DNA of 64,000 bases from CAWVSB01 sp046710535 (GTDB taxonomy: Bacteria > Pseudomonadota > Gammaproteobacteria > Pseudomonadales > CAWVSB01): assembly GCA_046710535.1 (NCBI GenBank), contig JBKEHH010000001.1:1-64000 (forward strand). Direction: 5' to 3'. The notes beneath the pieces were generated by a model, which worked only from the letters and a program-made list of their open reading frames with translations, searched no databases and was not told where the DNA came from. Made by a program: the position numbers and the translations under genes. Positions within the stretch are counted from its first letter, which is position 1, and each line of letters opens with the position of its first letter. Shown here in pieces: positions 18,291-27,522 of the stretch.

Positions 18291-19247
18291 ATGATTGATA
18301 CAAACGATCCATGCTTTGTTTTTGGTCTTAACTTAGATTCCAAAGGTGGAGGTGTTAATTTAGAAAGTGTTGAGTCGGACTGTACCTGGATGCATATAGA
18401 TTATAGTCATTCCAGTGCTGCAGATTTTCTCACTTCTTTAGGGCTTCAAGAGCGAGTGGTCCAATCTCTGATTCAACCGGATACTAGGCCGAGAACGGTT
18501 AAGGCAAAAGAGGGGACCTTAGTTTTTATCCGTGGTATTAATTTGAACCCCGGCGCTAACCCTGAAGATATGGTTTCTCTTAGAATGTGGGTTGAAACTA
18601 ATCGACTGATAACTGTGCGCCAGCGAAAAATGTTATCTGTTCAAGACATAAAGTCTGACCTGTTAACGGGGGCGGGGCCAGACAGTATCCCGGATCTTGT
18701 TATATCTATTATCGGTAGGGTTGCGGATAGGATATCTGATTATGTTAATGGGGTTGAAGATCAGTTAGCACAGTTGGAGGAATCCGTTCAGTCTGACTAT
18801 AGTTCTTCTGCCCGATCTCAAATATCAGCAGTGCGGCGTGAAATAGCCGGTGTTAGGCGGTATCTGGCACCGCAACGTGACGCACTTGATACGCTATACA
18901 CTCATTATATAGCGTCAATGCCAGAAGGTTGTGCTTATCGATTGAGAGAACAAATGGATCGTACGACCCGTTATCTTGAGGACTTAGACTTGATCCGAGA
19001 GCGGACCCTAGTGTTGCAGGAGGAAGTAATGAATATTTCTATGGAGCAACAAAATTCACGTATGTATGCACTGTCAATTGTAGCCTTGATATTTTTGCCG
19101 GTTACTTTCGTTACTGGAGTGTTCGGCATGAATGTCGGTGGCTTGCCCGGACTAGAAAATCCAACTGCTTTTATGATTGTTGTCGGCACTATGGTGTTTA
19201 TATCAATTGCTGTTATTACGGTACTTAAAATTAAGAGGTGGTTTTAG
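18291..19247 (+). CDS. CorA/ZntB-family metal transporter
   Basis: A 318-residue protein of the CorA superfamily. A long cytoplasmic alpha/beta and coiled-coil domain precedes two C-terminal membrane helices (about 262-282 and 293-313). The loop motif is GMNVGGLPG, which marks the ZntB branch (zinc) rather than GMNFxxMPE of CorA (magnesium). It should sit in the inner membrane as a pentamer; direction of zinc transport has been debated for ZntB. The mechanosensitive channel gene follows after 2 bases, so the two are co-transcribed. Confidence 0.88.
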   Translation: MIDTNDPCFVFGLNLDSKGGGVNLESVESDCTWMHIDYSHSSAADFLTSLGLQERVVQSLIQPDTRPRTVKAKEGTLVFIRGINLNPGANPEDMVSLRMWVETNRLITVRQRKMLSVQDIKSDLLTGAGPDSIPDLVISIIGRVADRISDYVNGVEDQLAQLEESVQSDYSSSARSQISAVRREIAGVRRYLAPQRDALDTLYTHYIASMPEGCAYRLREQMDRTTRYLEDLDLIRERTLVLQEEVMNISMEQQNSRMYALSIVALIFLPVTFVTGVFGMNVGGLPGLENPTAFMIVVGTMVFISIAVITVLKIKRWF

Positions 19248-19249
19248 TC

Positions 19250-20110
19250 ATGATTGATATTCAAAAGCTTTCTGCTATTAAAACTTTTACCTTAGGTGGC
19301 TATGACGTAACAGTTGGCCAATTGGTATTTATTCCGTTGGTTATTATCTGTGGGTATTTATTACTAAGCTGGCTGGTGCGCCGCACTACCACTGAAATGC
19401 GCAACCGTGGTATGGATGCAAATATTATTCAGGTTGTGCGCAGAGCGATTTATATTCTTGGACTTATTGTTTTGTCTATTTCAGCGCTTGATCTGCTAAA
19501 CGTCCCGTTAACCGCTTTTGCTTTTATATCTGGCGCAGTAGCTATTGGTGTTGGCTTTGGCGCGCAGAATATTATCAATAATTTCATTAGCGGCTGGATT
19601 CTGATTTGGGAGAGACCCATTAGTATTAATGATTTTATTGAAACCGGTGGGGTGAGCGGTACGGTTGAAGAGATCAATACTCGCTCAACAAAAATCAGGC
19701 GAGTAGATGGAGTGCATTTATTGGTACCGAACTCCAAATTACTGGAGGAGACTGTTACTAATTGGACGCTTGAGGACAAGCTGTTCAGATGTACTGTAAG
19801 AGTAGGGGTTGCTTATGGTTCTGATGTTGACAAGGTTAAAAGCTTATTGGAAAAGGCTGTTGATGATCATGATTTAATACTATCTGAGCCCGCACCCCAG
19901 GTAATATTTGAAGATTTTGGCGATAGCTCATTGGTTTTTGATGCTTATTTTTGGGTGTATTCTGTTGGCGACAAAAGTGCCCGTGAGATTCGTTCAGATA
20001 TAAGATTTACCGTTAACCATTTGTTCTCTGATAACGGTATTACAATTGCTTTCCCACAGCGAGATATTCACCTTGATGGCACGCTTAGGCTGCAGCCGGC
20101 AATTGAATAA
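19250..20110 (+). CDS. MscS-family mechanosensitive channel
   Basis: A protein of about 286 residues with membrane helices near 20-40 and 60-105 and the pore-lining segment GAVAIGVGFGAQNIINNFISG. The soluble beta domain follows (NDFIETGGVSGTVEEINTRST), as in small-conductance mechanosensitive channels. I chose ATG 19250, which has GAGGTG upstream; GTG 19238 would overlap zntB. It probably releases solutes under hypo-osmotic shock. Coupling to a ZntB-like gene is unusual but the reason is not visible. Confidence 0.88.
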   Translation: MIDIQKLSAIKTFTLGGYDVTVGQLVFIPLVIICGYLLLSWLVRRTTTEMRNRGMDANIIQVVRRAIYILGLIVLSISALDLLNVPLTAFAFISGAVAIGVGFGAQNIINNFISGWILIWERPISINDFIETGGVSGTVEEINTRSTKIRRVDGVHLLVPNSKLLEETVTNWTLEDKLFRCTVRVGVAYGSDVDKVKSLLEKAVDDHDLILSEPAPQVIFEDFGDSSLVFDAYFWVYSVGDKSAREIRSDIRFTVNHLFSDNGITIAFPQRDIHLDGTLRLQPAIE

Positions 20111-20229
20111 ATTTTATAGGTAGAGTCATAACGCCATTATGCAGATATGAAAGGCGTACTCAGAAATTGACCCACTAACAGTGATAAAAGGAGTTATTGA
20201 GCAGAATCAAATAAGGGTACTGGTTTTAA

Positions 20230-20580
20230 TTACAGAGACTGGCTGTCGCAGACAGTCTCCAGGTCACAAGTGATAACAGAGACTTTTAGATAACCGATTC
20301 GTTGTAGTTGTTCGGCTGCTAAACTTGCTCTAGCGCCGGTAGCGCAGTGAATATAGATCGGTAAGTCTGGATTGGGATAGCTAGTTAACATGTTCATTTC
20401 TAGTACGCCTCTAGGTACATTGACAGAACTAGGCGTTTGTTTTTCGCTGACTTCACTAGTTTCACGTACATCCAGTAACAGTCCGTTGTTATTGTGGACT
20501 TCAGTCATGGCTTGTTGCGCGGTTACGCAACGTAATTTAATGCGAACTTCCTGGATCAATTCAAGGATTGGTTTCAACAC
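20230..20580 (-). CDS. Single-domain rhodanese
   Basis: A 116-residue rhodanese-fold sulfurtransferase. The active-site loop is CATGAR with Cys at residue 79 preceded by the usual YIH strand; LLLDVRETSE and VNVPRG are the conserved CH2A and CH2B-like blocks. Probably a cytoplasmic persulfide carrier. Its stop is 67 bases upstream on this strand from the AbgT start-side region's opposite end, and it appears to be its own unit; AGGAAATACGG precedes the start. Confidence 0.85.
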   Translation of the reverse strand: MLKPILELIQEVRIKLRCVTAQQAMTEVHNNNGLLLDVRETSEVSEKQTPSSVNVPRGVLEMNMLTSYPNPDLPIYIHCATGARASLAAEQLQRIGYLKVSVITCDLETVCDSQSL

Positions 20581-20637
20581 CGTATTTCCTTTATGAGTGC
20601 TTAAATCTGACTATAGATAATATAGTTATCATCTGGA

Positions 20638-20654
20638 TACTGCCAAGTTAACTT
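20638..20654 (-). repeat. Dispersed 17-nt motif, copy at AbgT stop
   Basis: AAGTTAACTTGGCAGTA on the minus strand, a full match to the consensus AAGTTAACTTGGCAGTR. It overlaps the AbgT stop codon. Confidence 0.6.
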
Positions 20655-22183
20655 AATCCTAAGGGCCAGCCCATCGATAGCCAAACCATCATCAGTGCAG
20701 ACCAAGCAATTAAGAAGCTAACGCTATACGGCAGCATTAGTGCCATCAGTGTGCCGATACCTAAATTAGGCTTATAGCGCTGCGCATAGGCGATGACTAC
20801 CCCAAAATAAGGCATTAGCGGCGTAATGATATTAGTCACACTGTCACCAATACGAAACGCTATCTGGCTGCTCTCTGGTGGGATACCTGCCAGTAACAAC
20901 ATAGGCACAAAAATAGGCGCAAGTAATGCCCATTTCGCACTGCCGCTGCCAATCAATAAATTAATTGATGCCGCAATTAATACGAACACTAATAGAAGAA
21001 TTTCGTGTGATAGCTGCCAGCTCCGCAATTGATTAGCACCCTCTATTGCTGAGATAATACCCAGCTGGCTCCAAGAAAAGTAAGCAACAAATTGCGCCGC
21101 AAAAAACATTAACACTAAATAACTGGCCATAGTGGCCATGCTTGATTCCATGGCTACAACGCACTCGCTTAAGTTTTTCCAGCGACCAGATACGCGCGCA
21201 AAGATGGCGCCACACAGCAAAGCATAGATGCTAATAATAACCACAATGCCTTTAATAAATGGTGAGCGTAATACCTCTCCTTGTGCGCTTCGCAATATCC
21301 CATCACTAGGAATTAAGCCCCATAGTAATAACCCCGCAAATACTATCGTCAGGATATTAACTGCTATCAATCCGCGCCGGTCATTAACATTTGAGTTGCT
21401 AGCACCATTAGATTGAGCAATGTCTTCGCTAAGCATTGGCTGGTCGGCAGTTTCTGCCATAAGTCGAGGCTCAACCCAGCGGTTAGTAACATAGGTTCCG
21501 ACGATTGTGATTAAAAATGTTGACGCAATCATGAAATAATAATTAGCGGCAATACTTACTTGGTAATTAGGCTCGATGATTTGTGCCGCTTCAGTAGAAA
21601 TACCCGCCAGAATCGCATCGAAGGGGCCTAACAATAAGTTAGCACTGTAGCCGCCGGACACACCAGCAAACGCCGCTGCAATTCCGGCTAAAGGATGACG
21701 GCCAGCCGCCTGAAACATTAAGGCTGCTAGTGGTATTAACACAACATAACCGGTATCAGCTGCCAGACTCGACATAATAGCTACAAACACCACTATCGCG
21801 GTTAAACATACGCCTTTGGCACGCCTAACTGCAGCGCCCAATACCACTGCAAATAAACCACTGCGCTCAGCTACGCCAATACCCAGCATAGCAACCAGTA
21901 CGGTGCCCACCGGTGCAAACTGCGTAAAGTTAGTGACGGTAGATTCCAGAATTCGATGCAGTCCTTCAGCACTTAATAAATTGAGCACCTGAATGGACTG
22001 TTGGGTAACTGGGTGAAGCGCAGAAACTCCTAGCCATGATGTCAGTGCCGACAGTAATAATATGCCTAGCGCTAAATACACAAACAACAAGGTAGGCGCT
22101 GGCAAGCGATTACCCACCGATTCGATACGACCAAGAACGCGGAATACAAAAGATGGTTTGGCTAACGACATGAATGAGACCAT
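20648..22183 (-). CDS. AbgT-family transporter
   Basis: A 511-residue inner-membrane protein with about 11-13 hydrophobic helices and the AbgT family layout. Typical segments are FTQFAPVGTVLVAMLGIGVAE, LAADTGYVVLIPLAA, GVSGGYSANLLLGPFD and SGSAKWALLAPIFVPML. The E. coli member imports p-aminobenzoyl-glutamate; others have been reported to export sulfonamides. No aminobenzoyl-glutamate hydrolase gene is adjacent, so the substrate is open. ATG 22183 and ATG 22171 are both possible starts. Confidence 0.9.
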   Translation of the reverse strand: MVSFMSLAKPSFVFRVLGRIESVGNRLPAPTLLFVYLALGILLLSALTSWLGVSALHPVTQQSIQVLNLLSAEGLHRILESTVTNFTQFAPVGTVLVAMLGIGVAERSGLFAVVLGAAVRRAKGVCLTAIVVFVAIMSSLAADTGYVVLIPLAALMFQAAGRHPLAGIAAAFAGVSGGYSANLLLGPFDAILAGISTEAAQIIEPNYQVSIAANYYFMIASTFLITIVGTYVTNRWVEPRLMAETADQPMLSEDIAQSNGASNSNVNDRRGLIAVNILTIVFAGLLLWGLIPSDGILRSAQGEVLRSPFIKGIVVIISIYALLCGAIFARVSGRWKNLSECVVAMESSMATMASYLVLMFFAAQFVAYFSWSQLGIISAIEGANQLRSWQLSHEILLLVFVLIAASINLLIGSGSAKWALLAPIFVPMLLLAGIPPESSQIAFRIGDSVTNIITPLMPYFGVVIAYAQRYKPNLGIGTLMALMLPYSVSFLIAWSALMMVWLSMGWPLGLS

Positions 22184-22420
22184 TAAAATTATGAGCGTTC
22201 AGATTATCGTAATGTAGGCAAAATGTGTATTCACTAAGCCATTTTAAAGATAAAAATAGACATTAATAAGAGATCAGTTGAAGAGGTTAGTGCTGTTTGC
22301 AGATGTCACCGTTTTCCTCAGAAATAATCCAATATTCTGGCAGAATAAAAAAAGTTAGCTTATTGTTTTTGATGAGGCTTACAGGAAAGGATGAATAGTT
22401 TATTGACGACTAGCTAAGAA

Positions 22421-22463
22421 ATAAACTGCTGGAGCGATATTTTATCGGCCAGCAGCAGTTTAT
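22421..22463 (-). terminator. Intrinsic terminator after DUF4136 gene
   Basis: An 11-bp stem (ATAAACTGCTG with CAGCAGTTTAT) with a nested CGATA/TATCG stem lies immediately after the stop; the minus strand then reads TTTCTT. Confidence 0.65.
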
Positions 22464-22465
22464 AG

Positions 22466-23029
22466 CTATTTTGATTTTGGTTGTTCATACATTTTTTCTA
22501 TTATGGCAGTAACATATGATTCAACTAGTGCCACTTTTTCGTCGCTGCTACGTTTGGTGCTGATATTAGCTGTACCAGTACCGCGCCAAACTGTCTTATT
22601 GGTTTTAGGGTCAATTAAATCGATTAGCAAGGTACCATCAGTGTATTGGCGAACACGTACATCAGGTGATGTTCCCCAGCCGCCGCCATAGTAACTGCCA
22701 TAGCCATGGCCATAACCGCCATAGCTATTCATGGTGTTGTAGCTAGTAACTTTAGTGCGGTCTTGCGTTACTACGTGATAGCTAATCCAGACCTCTGCCT
22801 GATCTTTTGGTGTAGCTACAAGTCCGCGCGACTCCAGTTGAGTATTAATTGCCGTGACAATACGTTGATCACTCAGATTGCCATAGTCTTTTCTCGGCTC
22901 TAAATAATAGCTACTTACATCTTTACTGTGGAAGTCAGGGCTATAGTCAACAGTAATGTCGGGCGAACTAGCGCAGGCTACTAACAAAAACACCATTGAT
23001 AGCAGGGTTAAGGATCTTAATAGCTTCAT
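22466..23029 (-). CDS. DUF4136 lipoprotein
   Basis: A 187-residue lipoprotein with lipobox LLVAC (Cys 19) and the DUF4136 layout: SSYYLEPRKDYG, a middle Gly/Tyr-rich segment (SYGGYGHGYGSYYGGG), and a final strand LLIDLIDPKTNKTVWRGTG followed by a C-terminal helix. The function of the family is unknown; it is anchored in the envelope. AGAGAATTT precedes the start. It forms a single transcript ending at the hairpin 22421-22463. Confidence 0.85.
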   Translation of the reverse strand: MKLLRSLTLLSMVFLLVACASSPDITVDYSPDFHSKDVSSYYLEPRKDYGNLSDQRIVTAINTQLESRGLVATPKDQAEVWISYHVVTQDRTKVTSYNTMNSYGGYGHGYGSYYGGGWGTSPDVRVRQYTDGTLLIDLIDPKTNKTVWRGTGTANISTKRSSDEKVALVESYVTAIIEKMYEQPKSK

Positions 23030-23177
23030 TATTTTAAATTCTCTGTTAGTTAAAAGGGGGGGAGATCAAGCTTTTAGCGACATAGGCAATTGATTGTTCT
23101 CATTACAAAATTTGGTAAACAATTACTGGCACGTTAACTCAAATCAGTTGATAAAAATTCAGTCGCCACGGCAGTGC

Positions 23178-23444
23178 ATTATGCTTGGTTTAGGGGAAGA
23201 GACAAGTGAAATAGAAGAAGTGCTACGGGATCTGCGCGAGCATAATGTTGATATGCTAACAGTGGGTCAATACTTGCAACCCTCTAAACACTATTTACCT
23301 GTTAAACGTTATTTACCCCCAATAGCGTTTGACCAGTTAAAAGCTTATGCCGATGAAATTGGTTTTACCTATACTGCATCGGGTCCTTTGGTTCGCTCAA
23401 GCTATCATGCTGATCAACAAGCAGCAGGTAAAGAGGTAAAGTAA
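23178..23444 (+). pseudogene. lipA: 3' fragment of lipoyl synthase gene
   Basis: Residues from IMLGLGEE to the end match the C-terminal quarter of LipA: VLRDLREHNVDMLTVGQYLQPS, KRYLPPIAFDQLKAYADEIGF, SGPLVRSSYHADQQAAGKEVK and the native-like stop. All iron-sulfur cysteine motifs (CxxxCxxC and the N-terminal cluster) are missing. The frame extends to 23094, but the first 28 codons show no LipA similarity. No lipB gene is next to it. It is best read as a remnant of a duplicated or transferred lipA; a functional copy is expected elsewhere. Confidence 0.8.
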
Positions 23445-23711
23445 ATTTATAGGGACAATCCATGACCAGTCAAAAAGAATTCAAAGCGGCAGCCGAGAGA
23501 GTGTTCGTTTGCTTTCGCAACTGGCGCTGCGATGGCAAACTTTATTTGTTTAAGTGTAGCTGGCAGTGAATTGTTACATCGCAGAGAATTTATATGTTGA
23601 GCCCTGAAACCAGTGGAAGGAAAAAACCAACCACTGGACAGAGGAATAATGAGAAGCCGTCGTGAGGCACAATAAAAGTAAAAACGACAGCATAGTAGCT
23701 GTCTGCGTAAC

Positions 23712-24791
23712 TTACTCGTGTAAATGAAAGCCCGGTGTTGAGGCTGATAAAGCCAGCTCATCGGCATTCATATCCTCACCAACATCTGCAAACAGTGGCG
23801 AGGATAAATAGCGCTCGCCTGTATCTGCCAACATACAGAGAATAACCGTCCCAGGAGCAGCCGTCTTTGCTATCTGAAGTCCCACAGCAAAGGTACAACC
23901 ACCGGATATACCCGTGAAGATTCCCTCTTTGCGAGCGAGCATTTTCGACGCCTCAATGCCCTCATTTGCGTCAATCGGTACCAGTTCATCAAAACGTTTT
24001 GCATCAATGGATTCTTGCAAAACTTGAGGAATAAAATCTGGCGTCCAGCCCTGAATCATGTGAGGTTGGAATGCGGGATGGCTGCTAGAAGGAGAACCAT
24101 CGGCGTTGCGCTCTTGAGCCATACCGCTTTCAATTAACTGGGCATTGATCGGTTCACTAAGCATAATTTTTGTCTCTGGACGCTGCTCTCTCAATACTTT
24201 AGCAACGCCAGCAAAGGTTCCACCAGTGCCATAACCGGTCACCCAATAATCTAAACTACTATCCTTAAAGTCCGCCAAAATTTCACGCGCTGTGGTGTTT
24301 TCGTGGATCTTCGCATTTGCTTCAGTTTCAAACTGACGGGCTAAAAACCACCCGTTCGCATCAGCCAGTTCGATAGCTTTGAGGTAACAGCCCATCGCTT
24401 TATCCGCTTTTGGCGTCAAAATCACCTTTGCACCCAAGAAGCGCATCAACTTGCGTCGCTCAATAGAAACACTGGTCGGCATAGTAGCCACAAAAGGGTA
24501 GCCCTTCGCCGCACAAACCATGGCCAAACCAACACCAGTGTTACCGCTAGTTGCCTCAACCACCGTTTGTCCGGGCTTCAGATTACCGCTGCGTTCGGCT
24601 TCCTCAATAATGCTGATAGCCAACCGATCCTTGACCGATCCCGCTGGATTGAAAAACTCGGCTTTCACATAGATGTCTACACCGGCTGGTGCCAGTGAAT
24701 TTATTTTGACGCAGGGTGTATTTCCGATAGTGTCTAAAATGCTGTTGTAAAGCCGACCTCGGCCCTCTGTCGTGCGCGCTAAATCTGTCAT
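23712..24791 (-). CDS. cysK: PLP-dependent cysteine synthase
   Basis: A 359-residue fold-type II PLP enzyme. The Schiff-base Lys is in NPAGSVKDR (Lys 54), the substrate loop is EATSGNTGVGLA, the phosphate cup is GYGTGGTFAG, and GIFTGISGG follows. It makes cysteine from O-acetylserine and sulfide. It is longer than E. coli CysK (323) owing to inserts and a C-terminal tail ending FHLHE, as in the proteobacterial branch often annotated cysteine synthase A. It is transcribed alone. Confidence 0.88.
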   Translation of the reverse strand: MTDLARTTEGRGRLYNSILDTIGNTPCVKINSLAPAGVDIYVKAEFFNPAGSVKDRLAISIIEEAERSGNLKPGQTVVEATSGNTGVGLAMVCAAKGYPFVATMPTSVSIERRKLMRFLGAKVILTPKADKAMGCYLKAIELADANGWFLARQFETEANAKIHENTTAREILADFKDSSLDYWVTGYGTGGTFAGVAKVLREQRPETKIMLSEPINAQLIESGMAQERNADGSPSSSHPAFQPHMIQGWTPDFIPQVLQESIDAKRFDELVPIDANEGIEASKMLARKEGIFTGISGGCTFAVGLQIAKTAAPGTVILCMLADTGERYLSSPLFADVGEDMNADELALSASTPGFHLHE

Positions 24792-24916
24792 TGAATTGTC
24801 CCTGATTAATTAGTCAAAGTGGCTAAATATTATAACCATACAGCTTCAATCACAGTAGCAATCTTGTCAATAAAAGGCAGTATATAAGTGTAATAAAACA
24901 TCATTTTGATAAAATT

Positions 24917-25051
24917 AAAATACAGGGTTACCCAGTGTGGGTGCTAACATTCCTTCAGAAAAATACACAGTATCCAACTGTTTAGATACAGCAGTGCCAA
25001 GACATTACCTAATATGGCAACAATCCAGGCGAACTTTTGCATGGTGGTCAT
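24917..25051 (-). CDS. Small membrane protein, 44 residues
   Basis: A short frame with AAGGA five to ten bases before its ATG. The product begins MTTMQKFAWIVAILGNVLALL and has one likely membrane helix at about residues 7-28, then a short polar tail. I do not recognise a family. It occupies the middle of a 559-bp gap between cysK and a divergent flavin reductase gene. Support comes from the ribosome site and the hydrophobic pattern only. Confidence 0.4.
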
Positions 25052-25264
25052 AAAATATCCTTATCGAGCATTCATTAGTGCGGGTTTTAGTAGACTATTG
25101 AACGCTACTGCAGCAACGTTGACAATCTTGTTTTGTATTTGATTTATCTTCAATAGCTACAAAGAGTATATTTTTTGTCAGTATGGATTTAACGATGATA
25201 GTCCGATGTATAAACATCATCGCGTTCACTTCGGTAGTCTTTCACTAGTTTGGCAGTATAAAAG

Positions 25265-25281
25265 AAGTTAACTTGGCAGCG
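25265..25281 (+). repeat. Dispersed 17-nt motif, copy 5' of flavin reductase
   Basis: AAGTTAACTTGGCAGCG: one mismatch outside the R position. A partial copy, AGTTTGGCAGTATA, lies just upstream at 25247-25260. Confidence 0.6.
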
Positions 25282-25350
25282 CTAAAGCAACAGCTATTGC
25301 TGGGCATAAATATTACCTTTATATGGGTATGACTTTTAGACGGATAATCT

Positions 25351-25953
25351 ATGAACTTTGACATGTCAGCGTTAGAACCGCAGGAAAAATATCGCCTGTT
25401 AACTGGTGGTGTTACGCCAAGACCAATTGCTTGGATTAGCACACGATCCAACAGTGGGGTTGATAACCTTGCGCCTTATTCGTTTTTCACTGTGGCCAGT
25501 TGTAATCCACCGGTGCTGCTCTATACGCAAGTGACACAAAGAAATGGAATTGATAAAGACACCTTAAAAAATTTAACAGACACCGGTGAGTGTGTAGTTA
25601 ATATAGTTAATGCCAGTCTGCTAGAAAAAATGAATATAACAAGTAGCAGCGTTGATATCGACGAAAGTGAGTTTGACCTAGCAAAAATAAGGCAAAGTGC
25701 GAGCGACAAAGTAAAACCTTTTTCGGTTAAAGAGTCGCCAGTACGTTATGAATGTACCTTAAGAGAATTGATTACTTTTGGCGATCTGCCTACCAGCGGA
25801 ACGGTTGTATTATTAGATGTAAAGTCTGTTTATGTAAGAGATGACCTCTATATGAATGGCAGGATAGACCAGGCGTTAATTGACACTGTCGGTAAAATGG
25901 GCGGCGATACTTATCTCGCCAATACAGGATACTTAGAGCTTAATAGACCGTAA
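25351..25953 (+). CDS. Flavin reductase-like FMN-binding protein
   Basis: A 200-residue split-barrel protein of the flavin reductase-like (DIM6/NTAB) family. LLTGGVTPRPIAWISTRS and NLAPYSFFTVASCNPPV are the FMN-binding blocks, and CVVNIVNASLLEKMN follows. The branch with PRPIAW is often found as a stand-alone NAD(P)H:FMN protein of unknown partner. Monocistronic. Confidence 0.85.
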   Translation: MNFDMSALEPQEKYRLLTGGVTPRPIAWISTRSNSGVDNLAPYSFFTVASCNPPVLLYTQVTQRNGIDKDTLKNLTDTGECVVNIVNASLLEKMNITSSSVDIDESEFDLAKIRQSASDKVKPFSVKESPVRYECTLRELITFGDLPTSGTVVLLDVKSVYVRDDLYMNGRIDQALIDTVGKMGGDTYLANTGYLELNRP

Positions 25954-26009
25954 GTCCGAGGAATATGGGCTTACCAGTGGTGTGAGAATGTTAATTGCTG
26001 CTATTTTAT

Positions 26010-26303
26010 TTACAGTTCAGTCTGCGGAGCAGAGGTTACTGGCTTAGCGAGCATTTCCAAATAAAACGACGGTAGTGACTGGCTCTCTGCCTCATCGATA
26101 CATTTGTTGATCTCACCCACATGTATCTGTTGCGCGCTTGCCTGATCTACACCGTATTTACAATCGAAGCCCCAGTAATCAGCGCCCTTTGGGAGATCCT
26201 TACGTCGTTCACGCTTCATGTATTTTTTAACGTCATGCTTAGCGGCTTCAATTAAGCGAGCTACCTTGATTTTTGGGTGGGACAGTTCGTAGGTCTTTTT
26301 CAT
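26010..26303 (-). CDS. DUF6172 family protein
   Basis: A 97-residue, Lys-rich protein with the conserved pattern of the DUF6172 family: HPKIKVARLIEAAKHDVKKY, then KRERRKDLPKG, YWGFDCKYG and HVGEINKCIDEAE. The function is unknown. Frame and length are normal. Alone on this strand. Confidence 0.75.
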   Translation of the reverse strand: MKKTYELSHPKIKVARLIEAAKHDVKKYMKRERRKDLPKGADYWGFDCKYGVDQASAQQIHVGEINKCIDEAESQSLPSFYLEMLAKPVTSAPQTEL

Positions 26304-26562
26304 TAGAATCCAAATTTTAAAAGTTGGCTAGCGTTAATTATGCCCACTATTTTACGATTTGCCGCTGCAATAAAGATACTTTTATTTTGTGTAGTTGGTA
26401 TATGACTAGTACTTAGATTTGATTTAGCACAATGACAGGATGGCAGCTCGCCAGTACCGTCGCAATGCTGGAAAGTGCGCAGTGTTGATTTGGTCTATAG
26501 TAGACACCAAGATAGGCCATACCCACTTGGCTAACTAACCTAATGTCGTCAAAGGATACATT

Positions 26563-27522
26563 ATGGATTTTAAAGACTATTACAAAATTTTGGGTGTTGA
26601 TTCTAAGGCAGATAAAAAGACTATAAAGACAGCCTATCGAAAGCTTGCTCGAAAATATCACCCAGATGTAAGCGACCACCACGACGCAGAAAATCAGTTC
26701 AAGGAAGTAACTGAAGCCTATGAAGTACTAAAGGACGTTACAAAGCGAGCGGAGTACGACGAGATACGTCGCTACGGCGGCGCCCAGCAGGAATTTAATC
26801 CGCCACCGGGCTGGCAGCCATCGGGCTCGGCTAGTGGTCCAGAGAGTAGCCGTCATCAGGAGGATTTTTCAGACTTTTTCTCGTCTATCTTTGGTACTAG
26901 AGGTGGTCCGCAAGCTAAAGGTTTTGGAGGCGGTCAGTCTACTGATCAGCGAGGACAGGATATTGAAACAGACCTGGCCATATTTCTTGAGGACACGCTG
27001 TCTGAGGGATCCAAGACCATCTCTTATCATTTGCCCCACCATGACAATCAAGGGCATGTTACCAATGTGAACAAAACCCTAAATGTAAAAATACCGCCTG
27101 GAATAACCGACGGTGAACGTATCCGTTTGAAAGGACAAGGGGCACAAGGGGTCGGCAGTGGCGTCAGTGGCGACTTATATTTAAAGATTCGATTGGTGCC
27201 CCATCCGCTGTTTGATGTGGAGGGACATAACCTGATTATTACGCTGCCTATCGCGCCTTGGGAGGCGGCGCTAGGGGGTAAGGTGACACTGCCAACCCTG
27301 ACGGGTAAAATCCAGCTAACAATCCCCGGCAATAGCCAAAGTGGACAGCGCCTGCGAATAAAAGGCAAAGGGCTGCCAGGGAAGCAGCTGCAAGGCGACC
27401 TCTACGCTGTGCTTAAGGTAGTAATGCCGACATCAAGCAACGAATCTGTTAAGGAGCAGTGGCAGCAGTTGGCGAACTTAGCGCCTTTTGACCCTAGAGC
27501 TGACTGGAGTGACGCGTCATGA
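26563..27522 (+). CDS. cbpA: DnaJ-like curved-DNA-binding protein CbpA
   Basis: A 319-residue class II J-protein. The J domain spans residues 4-70 with the HPD tripeptide in KYHPDVSD. A Gly-rich linker follows, then two C-terminal beta domains (DIETDLAIFLEDTLSEG and IPPGITDGERIRLKGQG). There is no zinc finger, which separates it from DnaJ. It acts as a DnaK co-chaperone and nucleoid protein. AAAGGATACATT precedes the start. Its stop overlaps cbpM by 4 bases (ATGA). Confidence 0.95.
   Translation: MDFKDYYKILGVDSKADKKTIKTAYRKLARKYHPDVSDHHDAENQFKEVTEAYEVLKDVTKRAEYDEIRRYGGAQQEFNPPPGWQPSGSASGPESSRHQEDFSDFFSSIFGTRGGPQAKGFGGGQSTDQRGQDIETDLAIFLEDTLSEGSKTISYHLPHHDNQGHVTNVNKTLNVKIPPGITDGERIRLKGQGAQGVGSGVSGDLYLKIRLVPHPLFDVEGHNLIITLPIAPWEAALGGKVTLPTLTGKIQLTIPGNSQSGQRLRIKGKGLPGKQLQGDLYAVLKVVMPTSSNESVKEQWQQLANLAPFDPRADWSDAS

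Noticed and set aside
23447..23767. Minus-strand 106-residue frame after the cysK gene
   Set aside because: No family features; overlaps cysK and antisense to relic sequence.
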